From: Erythrobacteraceae bacterium WH01K
GTDB lineage: Bacteria > Pseudomonadota > Alphaproteobacteria > Sphingomonadales > Sphingomonadaceae
Length of the DNA: 64,000 nucleotides
NCBI GenBank assembly: GCA_027941995.1
Contig: CP115966.1
Coordinates: 1,426,001-1,490,000 of the forward strand
Reading direction: 5' to 3'
The notes under the pieces are model-generated. The model saw only the letters and a list, made by a program, of their open reading frames with translations, ran no database searches and had not been told where the DNA came from. A program made the position numbers and the translations under genes. Shown one piece after another: positions 51,791 to 60,437 of this stretch (position 1 is the stretch's first letter; every line of letters begins with the position of its first letter).

Positions 51791-52214
51791 TCCCGCGGCG
51801 CTGATCAATTGATCCGGTTGACGAGAAGTAAGCGCCCCTGCCGCTGGCGACCAACTTGCCGTCGGGCTCGAGAACCCGGGTTTCCGCCACCGAAATCTGT
51901 CGCCCGATCTTCACGATCTGTCCGTGAGCAGTGAGAGGTCCTGAGGTTGCAGGACGGTGGTAATCGACATGCAGATCGGCCGTCGCTCTCGCCGCGACGC
52001 CCCCGGCAAGCAGAGTATAAAGCCCGGTGAGGTCGACCAGTGAAGCCAGGACCCCTCCATGCGCCGACCCAATCATAGGGTTCGACACGATCTCTTCGCG
52101 CCATGGCATGGTGATCGAGATTGACTGGTCGGAGCATGTTGCAATCTCCAGCCCAAGCCATCGGTGAAACGGCGCGATATTCAGCATTTCCTGCAAGCGC
52201 TCTCGATCGATCAT
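51720..52214 (-). CDS. PaaI-type hotdog thioesterase
   Basis: 164 residues. Hotdog fold with NPMIGSAHGGVLASLVDLTG (family HGG...D motif) and ATADLHVDYHRPATSGPLTA. It should hydrolyse an aromatic or short acyl-CoA thioester. Its ATG overlaps the stop of the hydrolase gene (ATGA), so the two are coupled. The 3' end runs 71 bases into nodT on the other strand; the Ala/Thr-rich tail after the fold may be dispensable. Confidence 0.87.
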   Translation of the reverse strand: MIDRERLQEMLNIAPFHRWLGLEIATCSDQSISITMPWREEIVSNPMIGSAHGGVLASLVDLTGLYTLLAGGVAARATADLHVDYHRPATSGPLTAHGQIVKIGRQISVAETRVLEPDGKLVASGRGAYFSSTGSIDQRRGTIDLEQALATQGPATSAAQSTTA

Positions 52215-53116
52215 AGCTCCCTCGTCCCCTGTGGCTGAGCCGTATCGGATGAGTGATAGCGCCCTAGGAAATCGACGATAGCGGCGGAAAAGGCATCGTT
52301 CGCATCGCCCACGACCATGTGCGTGGCATCGGCAATATCGGTGTATTCTGCATGGGGGGCGAGTTGTCGCAGATGCAAAACGGCCTCTTCGGAAACAAGA
52401 TCGCTAGAGCCGCCTCGGATGAGGTGAAGCGGAAGCGTGAGATTCGCCGCAGCTTGGCTCAGCATTGCCGATTGACGTTCTTGGCTGTCTGGGTCGCCTT
52501 GTCTGGCTGACATTATATTACGGATAAACACCGGGTCCCAGTGCCAATAGAAGCGCCCATCCGACTTCTGCCGCAGATAGTTTTTCAGACCATCGCTCGC
52601 GCCCCGCTTGGGACGATGCGGTATGTAGCGAGCGATCACGTCGGCCGCCTCCTCTGGTGAGGCGAAGCCGCTATCGACATGCTCTTCCATGAAACCAACC
52701 ACGCGCATCACACCGCTGGGCTCCATGCGCGGGGCAATGTCGACCAATGTGAGTGAAGCAAAGCTACCTGGAGCAAGCTCCCCTGCGGCAATCAGTCCAG
52801 CGAGCCCGCCCAGTGAAGCGCCAACCAGCGCTGGCTTCTGGTCCAGGCGCGACGCTGCAGCGACCAGATCCGCCGCGAAGTCGCGCATTTCATAAGCTCC
52901 GCATGGCGACCAATCGCTGTCTCCGTGACCGCGCATGTCGAAGGCGATTGCGCGAAAGCCGGCTTGAGCCAGCTCGCTGACCACCCTTCTCCACGCGCGC
53001 CGTGTCTGCCCGCCGCCGTGCGCAAGAAGGACGGGTTTAGCGTAGGCATCCCCCTCAGCCTCGGCTGTAAGAGAAATCGCGCCTGCGCCCTCAATCGTAA
53101 AGGTTTCTCTCGCCAT
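52211..53116 (-). CDS. Alpha/beta hydrolase
   Basis: 301 residues. LLAHGGGQTRRAWRRVVSEL oxyanion-side loop, FDMRGHGDSDWSP, nucleophile elbow LVGASLGGLAGL (Ser near 110), and the catalytic His in IADATHMVVGD. Substrate unknown; a xenobiotic ester or ring-cleavage product is plausible given the linked thioesterase and efflux genes. The ATG at 53116 is preferred because the longer TTG start at 53155 would lie inside the candidate operator. Confidence 0.87.
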   Translation of the reverse strand: MARETFTIEGAGAISLTAEAEGDAYAKPVLLAHGGGQTRRAWRRVVSELAQAGFRAIAFDMRGHGDSDWSPCGAYEMRDFAADLVAAASRLDQKPALVGASLGGLAGLIAAGELAPGSFASLTLVDIAPRMEPSGVMRVVGFMEEHVDSGFASPEEAADVIARYIPHRPKRGASDGLKNYLRQKSDGRFYWHWDPVFIRNIMSARQGDPDSQERQSAMLSQAAANLTLPLHLIRGGSSDLVSEEAVLHLRQLAPHAEYTDIADATHMVVGDANDAFSAAIVDFLGRYHSSDTAQPQGTREL

Positions 53117-53139
53117 CTCCGGATGGTAGGAAAGGCGCG

Positions 53140-53160
53140 CTAAATAGTAAACCAATTTAG
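53140..53160 (-). promoter_or_regulatory. Candidate MarR operator upstream of the hydrolase gene
   Basis: A 21-base dyad with arms CTAAAT and ATTTAG around a 9-base centre. Its 19-base core AAATAGTAAACCAATTTAG repeats the site at 47543-47561 apart from three adjacent bases, and has the same orientation relative to its downstream gene. Confidence 0.6.
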
Positions 53161-53350
53161 TTTGTGGCTCTCGGCTCCGTGTTGGCTGTCCTGCAGGGGC
53201 GTTTCAACGACGGCAAAAGTCTATGCCAAGAGGGGTTTCTCCAGACCATTCTCTAATGCACCGGCTTGCGATTCGGTCAGTAGTCGCTGTCCGCTTAATC
53301 CGCTCAAAGATATAAAAGCTGCCTTTCCGCTTCCGGCCCAAGTCCTGCCG

Positions 53351-53986
53351 TTACAAGGCTCGGCCAAACCAGATGACCCGACCGACGACGTGCACCTCAG
53401 ATCGGTCCATGTCGTGCCAAGTTGGATAAGCTGGGTTGTCGCTGGCGATTGTGATTTGTCGGCCACCAGGCTTGATAGCAATACGCTTAACGACCAGAGC
53501 ATCATCAGCGCGCAAAACGTAGATTCCATCGCGCAATCGTGAGCCATGGTCTGACGCGTCGACCAGGACCTCGTCACCATCGCTGAGCGTGGGCTCCATC
53601 GAGTCACCCTTTACGCCGACGATCGACAGGCTGGCGCTCTTGGCCGACGTCAGGTGCCGCAGCCACCGCTCATCGAACCCGAACCGGGTGTGTGCAGTCT
53701 CACTGGCAGCTACCGCGCCGAATCCAGCAGATGCTTCCACATCGAGAACGGGGATCTCGACCATACCATCATTGACTGGATTGGCGGGACCGCCGAGCAC
53801 TTGCTCATCGACGCCGAAGAAGCAGGCAAGTGTCTTTCGGTCTTCGTCATCGAGCTTTCGCGGTGAACCGCGCTTGATGAATTGCTGCACATAGGCAGGG
53901 TTGCGGCCAAGCAGCCGCGATATCGAGGCGTAGCCATATCCGCCCTTGAGGATCAGCCGGTCGAGCTCTTCCCTGACATGTTCCAT
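53351..53986 (-). CDS. S24-family (LexA/CI-like) repressor
   Basis: 211 residues. N-terminal HTH-like domain (ASISRLLGRNPAYVQQFIKR), a hinge with Ala-Gly in EASAGFGAVAA as possible self-cleavage site, then the S24 peptidase domain with catalytic Ser in VKGDSMEPTLSDGDEVLVD and Lys in DALVVKRIAI. Such repressors keep ICEs silent until RecA-dependent cleavage after DNA damage. A perfect dyad lies in its promoter region. Likely master regulator of the element (inference). Confidence 0.88.
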   Translation of the reverse strand: MEHVREELDRLILKGGYGYASISRLLGRNPAYVQQFIKRGSPRKLDDEDRKTLACFFGVDEQVLGGPANPVNDGMVEIPVLDVEASAGFGAVAASETAHTRFGFDERWLRHLTSAKSASLSIVGVKGDSMEPTLSDGDEVLVDASDHGSRLRDGIYVLRADDALVVKRIAIKPGGRQITIASDNPAYPTWHDMDRSEVHVVGRVIWFGRAL

Positions 53987-54011
53987 CTGTCTGTCCTTCG
54001 AATCTCAATTG

Positions 54012-54025
54012 TAGGAATTTTCCTA
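54012..54025. promoter_or_regulatory. Candidate operator of the S24 repressor
   Basis: TAGGAA-TT-TTCCTA is a perfect dyad between the divergent repressor and HTH genes; a further TCCTA half-site lies at about 54041-54045. Confidence 0.6.
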
Positions 54026-54096
54026 GACTCGCGGATGTGATCCTACTAAGAACATAACAAGAACACAAGGGATTTGCGAGTCGGAGCGAAAGGGTT

Positions 54097-54405
54097 ATGA
54101 CCTTGCTGGAACGGATCGAAAAGCATCTGAAAGATCACCATATTTCGGCAACGCGCTTCGGCCGGCGCGCAGTTGGCGATCCTCGATTCGTACTCGATCT
54201 CAGGCAAGGGCGAAGGCCGCGTCGACGAACGCTTGAACGGCTGGAAGCCTATCTGCAGTCAGTCGACGCTAGAGATCCTCAAGGTTCTATCAGGAATAGG
54301 TCCTGCGCTCGACAAGTTGCTCATAGCGACGGGCAACATTCTGCCAAAGTCTTGCCCCGTCCTGCTCGCCGGCCTGGTATAGCTGATCGATCTTCGACGC
54401 AATGA
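54097..54405 (+). CDS. Small HTH-like protein divergent from the repressor
   Basis: 102 residues. The first 60 resemble short XRE-like proteins of sphingomonads: MTLLERIEKHLKDHHISATR, FGRRAVGDPRFVLDLRQGRR, LERLEAYLQSV. The C-terminal 40 residues are Arg- and Ser-rich, unlike the family, and overlap the convergent DUF6961 gene, so a frameshift or read-through past the original end is possible. Its place opposite the S24 repressor suggests a Cro- or activator-like role. AAAGGG precedes the ATG. Confidence 0.65.
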   Translation: MTLLERIEKHLKDHHISATRFGRRAVGDPRFVLDLRQGRRPRRRTLERLEAYLQSVDARDPQGSIRNRSCARQVAHSDGQHSAKVLPRPARRPGIADRSSTQ

Positions 54406-54481
54406 ATTCACCTCCGGCGTCGCCATGGTGCTTATCCACCCACAGCGCCATGCCCCAAAGCTCCTGATCACGGGTGAGCAT
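54290..54481 (-). CDS. DUF6961-like small protein
   Basis: 63 residues: MLTRDQELWGMALWVDKHHG, then ASKIDQLYQAGEQDGARLWQ. This pattern matches the small DUF6961 family found with sphingomonad mobile genes (from memory). The ATG overlaps the stop of the preceding small membrane gene in a TGATG arrangement. Function unknown. Confidence 0.65.
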   Translation of the reverse strand: MLTRDQELWGMALWVDKHHGDAGGEFIASKIDQLYQAGEQDGARLWQNVARRYEQLVERRTYS

Positions 54482-54621
54482 CAGAAGAGTGACCCGATGC
54501 CTGCGATGAGCATAAGGACAATCGGAATACCCAGCAGCCATGCTTCGAGCTTCAATTTCCATTCCCGCTCGTTGCCCGGCAAGGGATCGTCACTGTCCGG
54601 CCAGATGCGCATCAGCACCAT
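54481..54621 (-). CDS. 46-residue membrane protein nested between nuclease and DUF6961 genes
   Basis: Frame MVLMRIWPDSDDPLPG, then WKLKLEAWLLGIPIVLMLIA, ending GIGSLF: one helix near the C-terminus. Its ATG lies inside the end of the nuclease gene (10-base overlap), and its stop overlaps the start of the next gene by one base, so three genes form a continuous coupled string. The overlaps are the main evidence that it is translated. Confidence 0.55.
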   Translation of the reverse strand: MVLMRIWPDSDDPLPGNEREWKLKLEAWLLGIPIVLMLIAGIGSLF

Positions 54622-55136
54622 GGCTCCCTGCGTCCGGACCAGGTTCGTGCTAGTCCTTCCGCGACCAATTGGTCGCCGATCGAGCGGCCATCGCGCATCA
54701 GGACACGGAGCTTACGACCGTACTGGTCTTCGTCTCGATTACCGATTGGAACGGCGGAGAACTCTCCCTGATTGAGCAGAACCACCAACCTGTCGCGTGC
54801 CCTTATGCCGAGATCGTATTCGATATCGCATCTTGGCTGCGAAATTTCAGGCGTGTCGATATCCGCGATCCTGATCTTCACGCCTTCGAGCCAGATCGTG
54901 TCGCCATCGACAACGCAGGTGCGCCTGACCATGCCGCAAACGGCAAAGCTGTGCTTGGTTCGTGCCTCAGCGATCGCCGAACCAAAAGGCCAGTAGATGC
55001 CAAGAATGCCGCCCAGAATGCCAACGAGTAAGCCTCCGGCAACAAGCAGCGCAAGGCCGCGCCGTTTGCCTTGCTTCTGTCGGAGAACTCCTGCGTGAAA
55101 ATCGAAGACATTATTCTGAGGTGATCTTCCTGCCAT
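54612..55136 (-). CDS. Membrane-anchored thermonuclease (SNase-like)
   Basis: 174 residues. N-terminal helix LALLVAGGLLVGILGGILGI, then the SNase OB fold with CVVDGDTIWLEGVKIRIADI, DTPEISQPRC and GRSIGDQLVAEGLARTW. It would cut nucleic acid at the cell envelope. Such nucleases are common near T4SS genes of alphaproteobacterial elements. The ATG at 55136 is chosen because AAAGGAG lies 6 bases upstream. First gene of a three-gene string. Confidence 0.87.
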   Translation of the reverse strand: MAGRSPQNNVFDFHAGVLRQKQGKRRGLALLVAGGLLVGILGGILGIYWPFGSAIAEARTKHSFAVCGMVRRTCVVDGDTIWLEGVKIRIADIDTPEISQPRCDIEYDLGIRARDRLVVLLNQGEFSAVPIGNRDEDQYGRKLRVLMRDGRSIGDQLVAEGLARTWSGRREPWC

Positions 55137-55274
55137 GCCAACTCCTTTCATTTTCGGGCCTGCAAGCCAAGATACCGTGCTCGCTTTTCCGATGATTTTC
55201 GGCTATTTTCTCAGCAACAAGATGGGGCTGAGAAGAGGAGAGGGCGGCTCCCTTCTTGTGAAGGAGAATGAGCG

Positions 55275-55484
55275 ATGAACGATCCAGACGACACACCCCC
55301 GGGCGGCAAGGAGGGCTGGGAGGGCTTCCGCGAAGTAGATCGGGCCATCGCCGAGAACCGTCTCACTTCCTACACCTGGAAAAAGACCTGGGCTGACCCG
55401 TGGGGCAAGCTTGGATTGATCCTGTTCGGGGTCCTGTTCCTCGCCTTTTTGATCTATGTGATCATCTACGACGGGCTGATCTGA
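55275..55484 (+). CDS. Small membrane protein opposite traG
   Basis: 69 residues: acidic soluble N-terminus (MNDPDDTPPGGKEGWEGFRE), TWADPWGKLG and one C-terminal helix LILFGVLFLAFLIYVIIYDG. GAAGGAGAATGAGCG gives a good SD. It ends 1 base before the convergent traG stop. Family not recognised; a T4SS-linked role is possible. Confidence 0.7.
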   Translation: MNDPDDTPPGGKEGWEGFREVDRAIAENRLTSYTWKKTWADPWGKLGLILFGVLFLAFLIYVIIYDGLI

Positions 55485-55485
55485 G

Positions 55486-58188
55486 CTACCATTCCTTCAC
55501 ATCGTCGGCCGCCTCAGCCGAGGCTCCCTTGGCATCGCGAGTCTTGCCATCGAGGTATCCTTTGACGGTCCCGATCCGCCGGTCCCCTTGTTGTTGGACC
55601 CGACCTACATTCCGGGCGATGTCTTCACGCTCGCTTGAGGGGGCGCCAAGGCTCCCTGGTACCCCGCCAAGCCGTACCGATCCCCGCACGCCATCTGCGC
55701 TGCTCACAGCGGGTCGAGCGACGGACGCAAAGGGCGGCAGAGCCAGGTCATCTGAGATCTCGGCATTGAGCTGGTTCGCATAGCTTTCGACGAACCGCGC
55801 CTGGAGTTTCTGGCCCCGCGCACTCATCTGGAAATCGATGTCGTCGAAGCGCACCGGCCCATAGTAGTCGCGGTTACCATCGATCTCCGCCATGCCCCAT
55901 TCGCGATAGGCCTGGCTGAGGTTGAGCGTGCCTGCGGCATTGGCACTTTCGTACCAGCTTGCCTGGTTCTCGAGGCGGCTGGCGATCTCCTCGGCTCGGC
56001 GCGCTTCGCGGGTGTAGCTCTGCGCTTCGGTGATCGACGTGGTGATCCCGGCCGAGCTGCTTGACACCAGCGCCTCCGAACTCGAACTCGTTTCACGCAG
56101 GAAGCCTTCGCGCGTGCTCGACCAGCTGCGACTGTCCGAGATCTGGCTCAGCGCGCCCATGATGCGCGAGCGATCCTCGGAGGCGATCCCGATATCACTG
56201 TCAGTCCAGGTCTGGTTCCGACCACCCTTTAACCCGAGGGTGCCCTTGATCGAGCCTCGTTCTCCTTTGACCCCGAGACCGGCATCCCCGTTCAGGAACC
56301 AGGACACAGTAATGTCGTCGGCCGCGCGGCGCGACAGCCCGAACTGCTGCTGGAGTGTTTTCGAGGCGTTGTCGACTTCGCTGAAGGCGCTGCCGATGCT
56401 GTCGCTCGTTGACGTGCCACTGACGCTCTCGTTCGAGCGCGAGCGGGTGTAGGCATCGCGCAACTCGCTGAAGCGGGTGACAGCCGAGCTCGTCGATTGC
56501 TGGGCAAGGTTCGAGAATGTCTCGCTCTGGCCGCGGCTCTGGCTCGCCATGGTCGCAAGCCGGCTCGAGAAGTCCTGCCCTAGCGTTGGTGTGAACGGAT
56601 AGCTCGAGGTCGGCACAGTCGCGAACTCGGCCTGCGGGAAGCCGGTGGTTTGGGTGCCGTTTTCGCCCGTCGTTCGCGTCTGCGCGGCGCCGTAGCCAAT
56701 GTTGGGAGCAAGGCTGGCTTGCGCAAACTGGCGCGAAAACACGTTCGAGTTCTCAAGGCTGGAATTGCCGAGCGAAATATTGCCGGTGCTCGCTTCGCGC
56801 GCCGCCTCTTCTGCCGCGTTCTGGCTCGGATTGAGGTAGCTGGTTGCCTGGCCCGATATTGCGAGCGCGCCCCTGGCGACGCCGCCTGCAAGGAACGGTA
56901 TCGATGCGACGAGGTAGCCGGCCAGGATCCCGATATCGTTGTTGACGTCGGTCATGCCGGAGAAGGTCGCGAGGCTGAGACCGGTTGCGCCGCCCGCTGC
57001 CGCCACATCGCTCGCGCCCTTGAGCATCAGGATCATGTGCAGGATGACGAACAGCGGCCCCCAGGCTGCCAGATAGAAGAAGCCCGTGACGTATCCTCTG
57101 AGTGCGATCGGTCCGGTCTTGGGCATCAGGAACAGCGGGAAGAGCACCGGAAAGAGCGCGTAGAATACGACCGTCAGGACGACATTGAGGATCGGGACCC
57201 ACTTCATCGCGTTATGCGCGATCGAGGAATAGGTCCGTTCGGTCTGGATATCGGCGCGGGTCTGCGCGAACACATCGACGCTCGATGCGCCGCTTGCTCC
57301 GGCGAAGCCATGCATCGCCTGGTTCATGGCGTTGATGGTCAGAACCTGGCGGAAGATGCTGCTTGCATCCTTCGAGACGCCGGTGAGGTATTGATAGGCA
57401 ATCGGCAGGTCGGCAATGAGCTTGGCCGTCGCGAGCGCCTCGGTCTGCCGGGGGTAGAGCTGGCGCCCGGCGACCCGTGTCATCTCATCAATAAGCCCGG
57501 CCCACTGGTTGGAGAGCGCAGTGTATGCTTCGCGGCAGGTGATGATCGTGGCCGTGACGCTATCATCCGCCTGCCGGGTTACGAAGCGCTGTGCACGCGC
57601 GGCACTGCCGGGCGCAATCGTCGCCCAGATATCGTTGCTTTCGGACAGTTCCTTCATCGAGTAGCGGCCGAGGAGCAGGTCGTAGAACACGCATTGCCGC
57701 ACATGCTCGTCGAAATTGGCGGCAAACTCGGGATCGGCAATGCGCAGGGACCGTGTCGCTTCGAGCAGGCGCGCGCCATAAATCATGCCGTTCTTCGAGT
57801 AGTTGAGATCGTCGGGGAGGCCGAAGACGAGCTCGGCGGAGCGGGTAAGGTAGTCGCCTGCCTGACTGGTGAAGCTTGCCATGAGCGCGAGCCCGAGCGG
57901 GACATTGGCGACTGTCGCCGGAGCGAGGCTCGGATTGACACGGTCGGTGACCTGCACATCCATGCGCGGCACCATCAGGCACATGTAGATGAGTGTCGCG
58001 CCGAGGAACCAGTTGAGCCAGGCGCGCCAGTCCTGGTTGAACGCGACGACAATGACCGCAAGCGCCATGCCCATGACCAGCGCCACCTGGATCAGGCTCT
58101 TGTAGCCACCGGCCCCGGTCCACGCGGCGACGGCGTTCAAGACATTGACGATGTATTCGCCGCCGCCGGTTGTGAAGATCTCGACCAT
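55486..58188 (-). CDS. traG: F-type T4SS protein TraG
   Basis: 900 residues. The N-terminal half has about five membrane helices (SLIQVALVMGMALAVIVVAF; FLGATLIYMCLMVPR; WVPILNVVLTVVFYALFPVL; GYVTGFFYLAAWGPLFVIL) as in TraG. The C-terminal half is periplasmic, Ser/Thr/Gln-rich and coiled. F TraG is needed for pilus assembly and mating-pair stabilisation. The ATG at 58188 (MVEIFTTGGG) is used because the 30 residues before it are Arg-rich and overlap traH. Last gene of the operon. Confidence 0.92.
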   Translation of the reverse strand: MVEIFTTGGGEYIVNVLNAVAAWTGAGGYKSLIQVALVMGMALAVIVVAFNQDWRAWLNWFLGATLIYMCLMVPRMDVQVTDRVNPSLAPATVANVPLGLALMASFTSQAGDYLTRSAELVFGLPDDLNYSKNGMIYGARLLEATRSLRIADPEFAANFDEHVRQCVFYDLLLGRYSMKELSESNDIWATIAPGSAARAQRFVTRQADDSVTATIITCREAYTALSNQWAGLIDEMTRVAGRQLYPRQTEALATAKLIADLPIAYQYLTGVSKDASSIFRQVLTINAMNQAMHGFAGASGASSVDVFAQTRADIQTERTYSSIAHNAMKWVPILNVVLTVVFYALFPVLFPLFLMPKTGPIALRGYVTGFFYLAAWGPLFVILHMILMLKGASDVAAAGGATGLSLATFSGMTDVNNDIGILAGYLVASIPFLAGGVARGALAISGQATSYLNPSQNAAEEAAREASTGNISLGNSSLENSNVFSRQFAQASLAPNIGYGAAQTRTTGENGTQTTGFPQAEFATVPTSSYPFTPTLGQDFSSRLATMASQSRGQSETFSNLAQQSTSSAVTRFSELRDAYTRSRSNESVSGTSTSDSIGSAFSEVDNASKTLQQQFGLSRRAADDITVSWFLNGDAGLGVKGERGSIKGTLGLKGGRNQTWTDSDIGIASEDRSRIMGALSQISDSRSWSSTREGFLRETSSSSEALVSSSSAGITTSITEAQSYTREARRAEEIASRLENQASWYESANAAGTLNLSQAYREWGMAEIDGNRDYYGPVRFDDIDFQMSARGQKLQARFVESYANQLNAEISDDLALPPFASVARPAVSSADGVRGSVRLGGVPGSLGAPSSEREDIARNVGRVQQQGDRRIGTVKGYLDGKTRDAKGASAEAADDVKEW

Positions 58189-58198
58189 GGTGCCCGCC

Positions 58199-59635
58199 TC
58201 AGGGGATAATCGAGCGCGACTGGAGCCCGCGCGACCAGTCGAGCGCTGCCGACATCGAGGGCGACATCGAGGCGGCAAGGGCGTTCTCGATCATCGCCGT
58301 TTTCTCGATGATCTGCATGATAGCGGAGACCTTGGCCTGTCCGGTGGCCTGTCGCTGGACGAGCCCCGAACGCACCTCAGCAACCTGGCCGCGCCAGATC
58401 GCGAGCTTGGCTTCGTCGGCGGCGATGAAGCTCGCCATCGAGCGCCCGGCTTCCGACACGATCCGGTCGAGGATGGCATAGAGCAGGTCGATGCTGGCGA
58501 TCTCGGCGAGCGTGTCGCGGTCGTCAGTCGGCATTCCGCGCCCATAGGCGGCCTGGACGGTAAGGATCTTGTACAAGGGGACCGAGGCGACCTGCAGCAA
58601 TTCCTTTTCGGCATTGCCGATCGCGGTGTCGGCCCGGATCGCATCGACCATGTTCCCGATCAGGAGCGTGACCCGCGGGCGGATGGCCTTTGCATTCGAT
58701 AGGCTCATCTGCTCGAAGGTGGGATTGAGGCAAAGATCGGTCTCGTCGCAGCGGAAAACGCGAACAGTCTGGCCCTGCGTCCCGTCGAGCAGTGCGCTCA
58801 CCAGGGTGGATGAAGCATCGCCTGCGAAAGGCACGAACTTGCCTGCCTCGTCGTCCTTGGGCGGCACATAGATCACCGTGCCGATCAGCGTCATGGCGTA
58901 TTCGGCAAGCTCGCGGTCGAAAGTGCCGCCGGGATTGAAGAAGGCGCTCTTTTTCAGGACGTGCCAGGTGTAGTTGCGCGCGACGCCGGGATTGACGTCA
59001 GCATAGTCGGTGCCGGCGCTGTCGTTGGTTGAAGCGCGTTGTCCGCGTGTGCCGCAGCCATGCTTGGCTGCGGCGTAATCCGTGAAGATCCCTTCCGAAT
59101 TGCCGATCGCCTCGCAGATTGCCTTGTCGGCCAGATCGCCCTTGGGCCAGATGCCGCCGACCAGCCCCTGCGCCATTTCGCAGGAGTTGATCGAGAGATT
59201 GTTCATGAGTTGAGCCTTCTGCGAAAACTCCTGCATGATCTTGTTGCACTCGGGACAGACGGTGTCGATCGCGAGGCTGAAAGCAAAGCCGACCGCGTTG
59301 TTGGCGACGGCTTTCAGGAGCGCGACCATCTCGCTCGCATTGATGAAGGAAAAAGACCCGGCAAAGATATCGATGCCTCCGCAGCCCGCCCTTACGCGCG
59401 GCAGCTGGAGATTGGCGATGTTGGTCGTCTTCTGAGGGAAGCGTGTCCAGACATTGCCGAGGCTGTAATATCCCGCCGACTGGCCTTCGAAGGCGGTTGG
59501 GCCCGTGACATTCGCCGCCGCCCCCATGTCATCCATGAAGCGGTCCATGCTGTCGCCAACATTCGCGGCGACCGGTGAGGCAACCATGCTGGCGGCGGCG
59601 AGGGTCAATGCCGCATTGCGGATGCTAGTAATCAT
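58199..59635 (-). CDS. traH: F-type T4SS protein TraH
   Basis: 478 residues. A signal peptide (LTLAAASMVASPVAA) precedes the mature part, with Cys pairs (VRAGCGGIDIFAGSFSFINA, TVCPECNKIMQEF) and KAIRPRVTLLIGN in the TraH pattern. It is a periplasmic pilus-assembly protein. The start overlaps the traF end by 11 bases, and traG begins 10 bases after the stop. Confidence 0.93.
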   Translation of the reverse strand: MITSIRNAALTLAAASMVASPVAANVGDSMDRFMDDMGAAANVTGPTAFEGQSAGYYSLGNVWTRFPQKTTNIANLQLPRVRAGCGGIDIFAGSFSFINASEMVALLKAVANNAVGFAFSLAIDTVCPECNKIMQEFSQKAQLMNNLSINSCEMAQGLVGGIWPKGDLADKAICEAIGNSEGIFTDYAAAKHGCGTRGQRASTNDSAGTDYADVNPGVARNYTWHVLKKSAFFNPGGTFDRELAEYAMTLIGTVIYVPPKDDEAGKFVPFAGDASSTLVSALLDGTQGQTVRVFRCDETDLCLNPTFEQMSLSNAKAIRPRVTLLIGNMVDAIRADTAIGNAEKELLQVASVPLYKILTVQAAYGRGMPTDDRDTLAEIASIDLLYAILDRIVSEAGRSMASFIAADEAKLAIWRGQVAEVRSGLVQRQATGQAKVSAIMQIIEKTAMIENALAASMSPSMSAALDWSRGLQSRSIIP

Positions 59636-60437
59636 GTCCGGCTTCCTTGGAGGTGAGAAGGTAGATGCGGTCCTGCAGCTCGTCGGCCGAGAGCACGCCG
59701 TAGCCGATCGGAATCGGGCGTTTGGTCACGCTGTCCCACAGCACCAGGGCGGGGGTGGCTTTGCCTTCGAGACCAAGCTTGCCGCGCTGGTTCGTCTCGA
59801 CCCGATAGTCGGGAAAGTGTCTCGAGGGTCCGCCATCGGTCGAGATCGCGCGTACGGTAATCCGCCATCGGTCGGCGACGCCTTTGACGATCGGGCCCAT
59901 CACTTCGCACGGGCCGCAGGTCGAACTGAAGAAATAGAACAGGCCGTAGCGCTGCGAGAGCGTTGCCATGACGTGATCGCGCTCCGCGCTGCGGGCATCC
60001 TGCCACTGCTTCTTGGCGACCGCTCCGACGGGGCGCTCAAGCGTGTAGTCGAGGTCCGGGTCCCGCCAGATCGCCCGCTGCCAGACATCGGAGAACAGCG
60101 AGGCGCGGTCGAGCTGCGCGCGCTGAAAGCGGATATAGGCCGCGACATTGGCTTCGGTCGGATAGAGAATCGCGCGCGCTTTGAGTTCGCGCAGCTCGGA
60201 GGTGATCGCGTCGAGTTCTTGGCTGGCCGCGACCGGCTCGGCTTCAGGCTGTTGTGGCTCTTCAATGGGAGCGGGCTTCACGCAGTAGAACCAGTAGCCG
60301 AGCCTACGCTCTTGGCAGTAGAGCGCGTCGGCAGCGGTGGTCGATCTTGTGTCCTGCCGCTCCTGCGCCTGGGCCAGAGTGGCGGGCAGGGCAGCTATGC
60401 CGAGCGCGAGCGCCGTGAGGTGATGCAGATGGGTCAT
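59625..60437 (-). CDS. traF: F-type T4SS thioredoxin-like protein TraF
   Basis: 270 residues with signal peptide (LTALALGIAALPATLAQA). The thioredoxin fold has an intact CxxC motif in FFSSTCGPCEVMGPIVKGVA, whereas F-plasmid TraF lacks it. It likely helps disulfide formation in the Cys-rich TraN, TraU and TraH. ATGA overlap with traN. Confidence 0.92.
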   Translation of the reverse strand: MTHLHHLTALALGIAALPATLAQAQERQDTRSTTAADALYCQERRLGYWFYCVKPAPIEEPQQPEAEPVAASQELDAITSELRELKARAILYPTEANVAAYIRFQRAQLDRASLFSDVWQRAIWRDPDLDYTLERPVGAVAKKQWQDARSAERDHVMATLSQRYGLFYFFSSTCGPCEVMGPIVKGVADRWRITVRAISTDGGPSRHFPDYRVETNQRGKLGLEGKATPALVLWDSVTKRPIPIGYGVLSADELQDRIYLLTSKEAGHDY

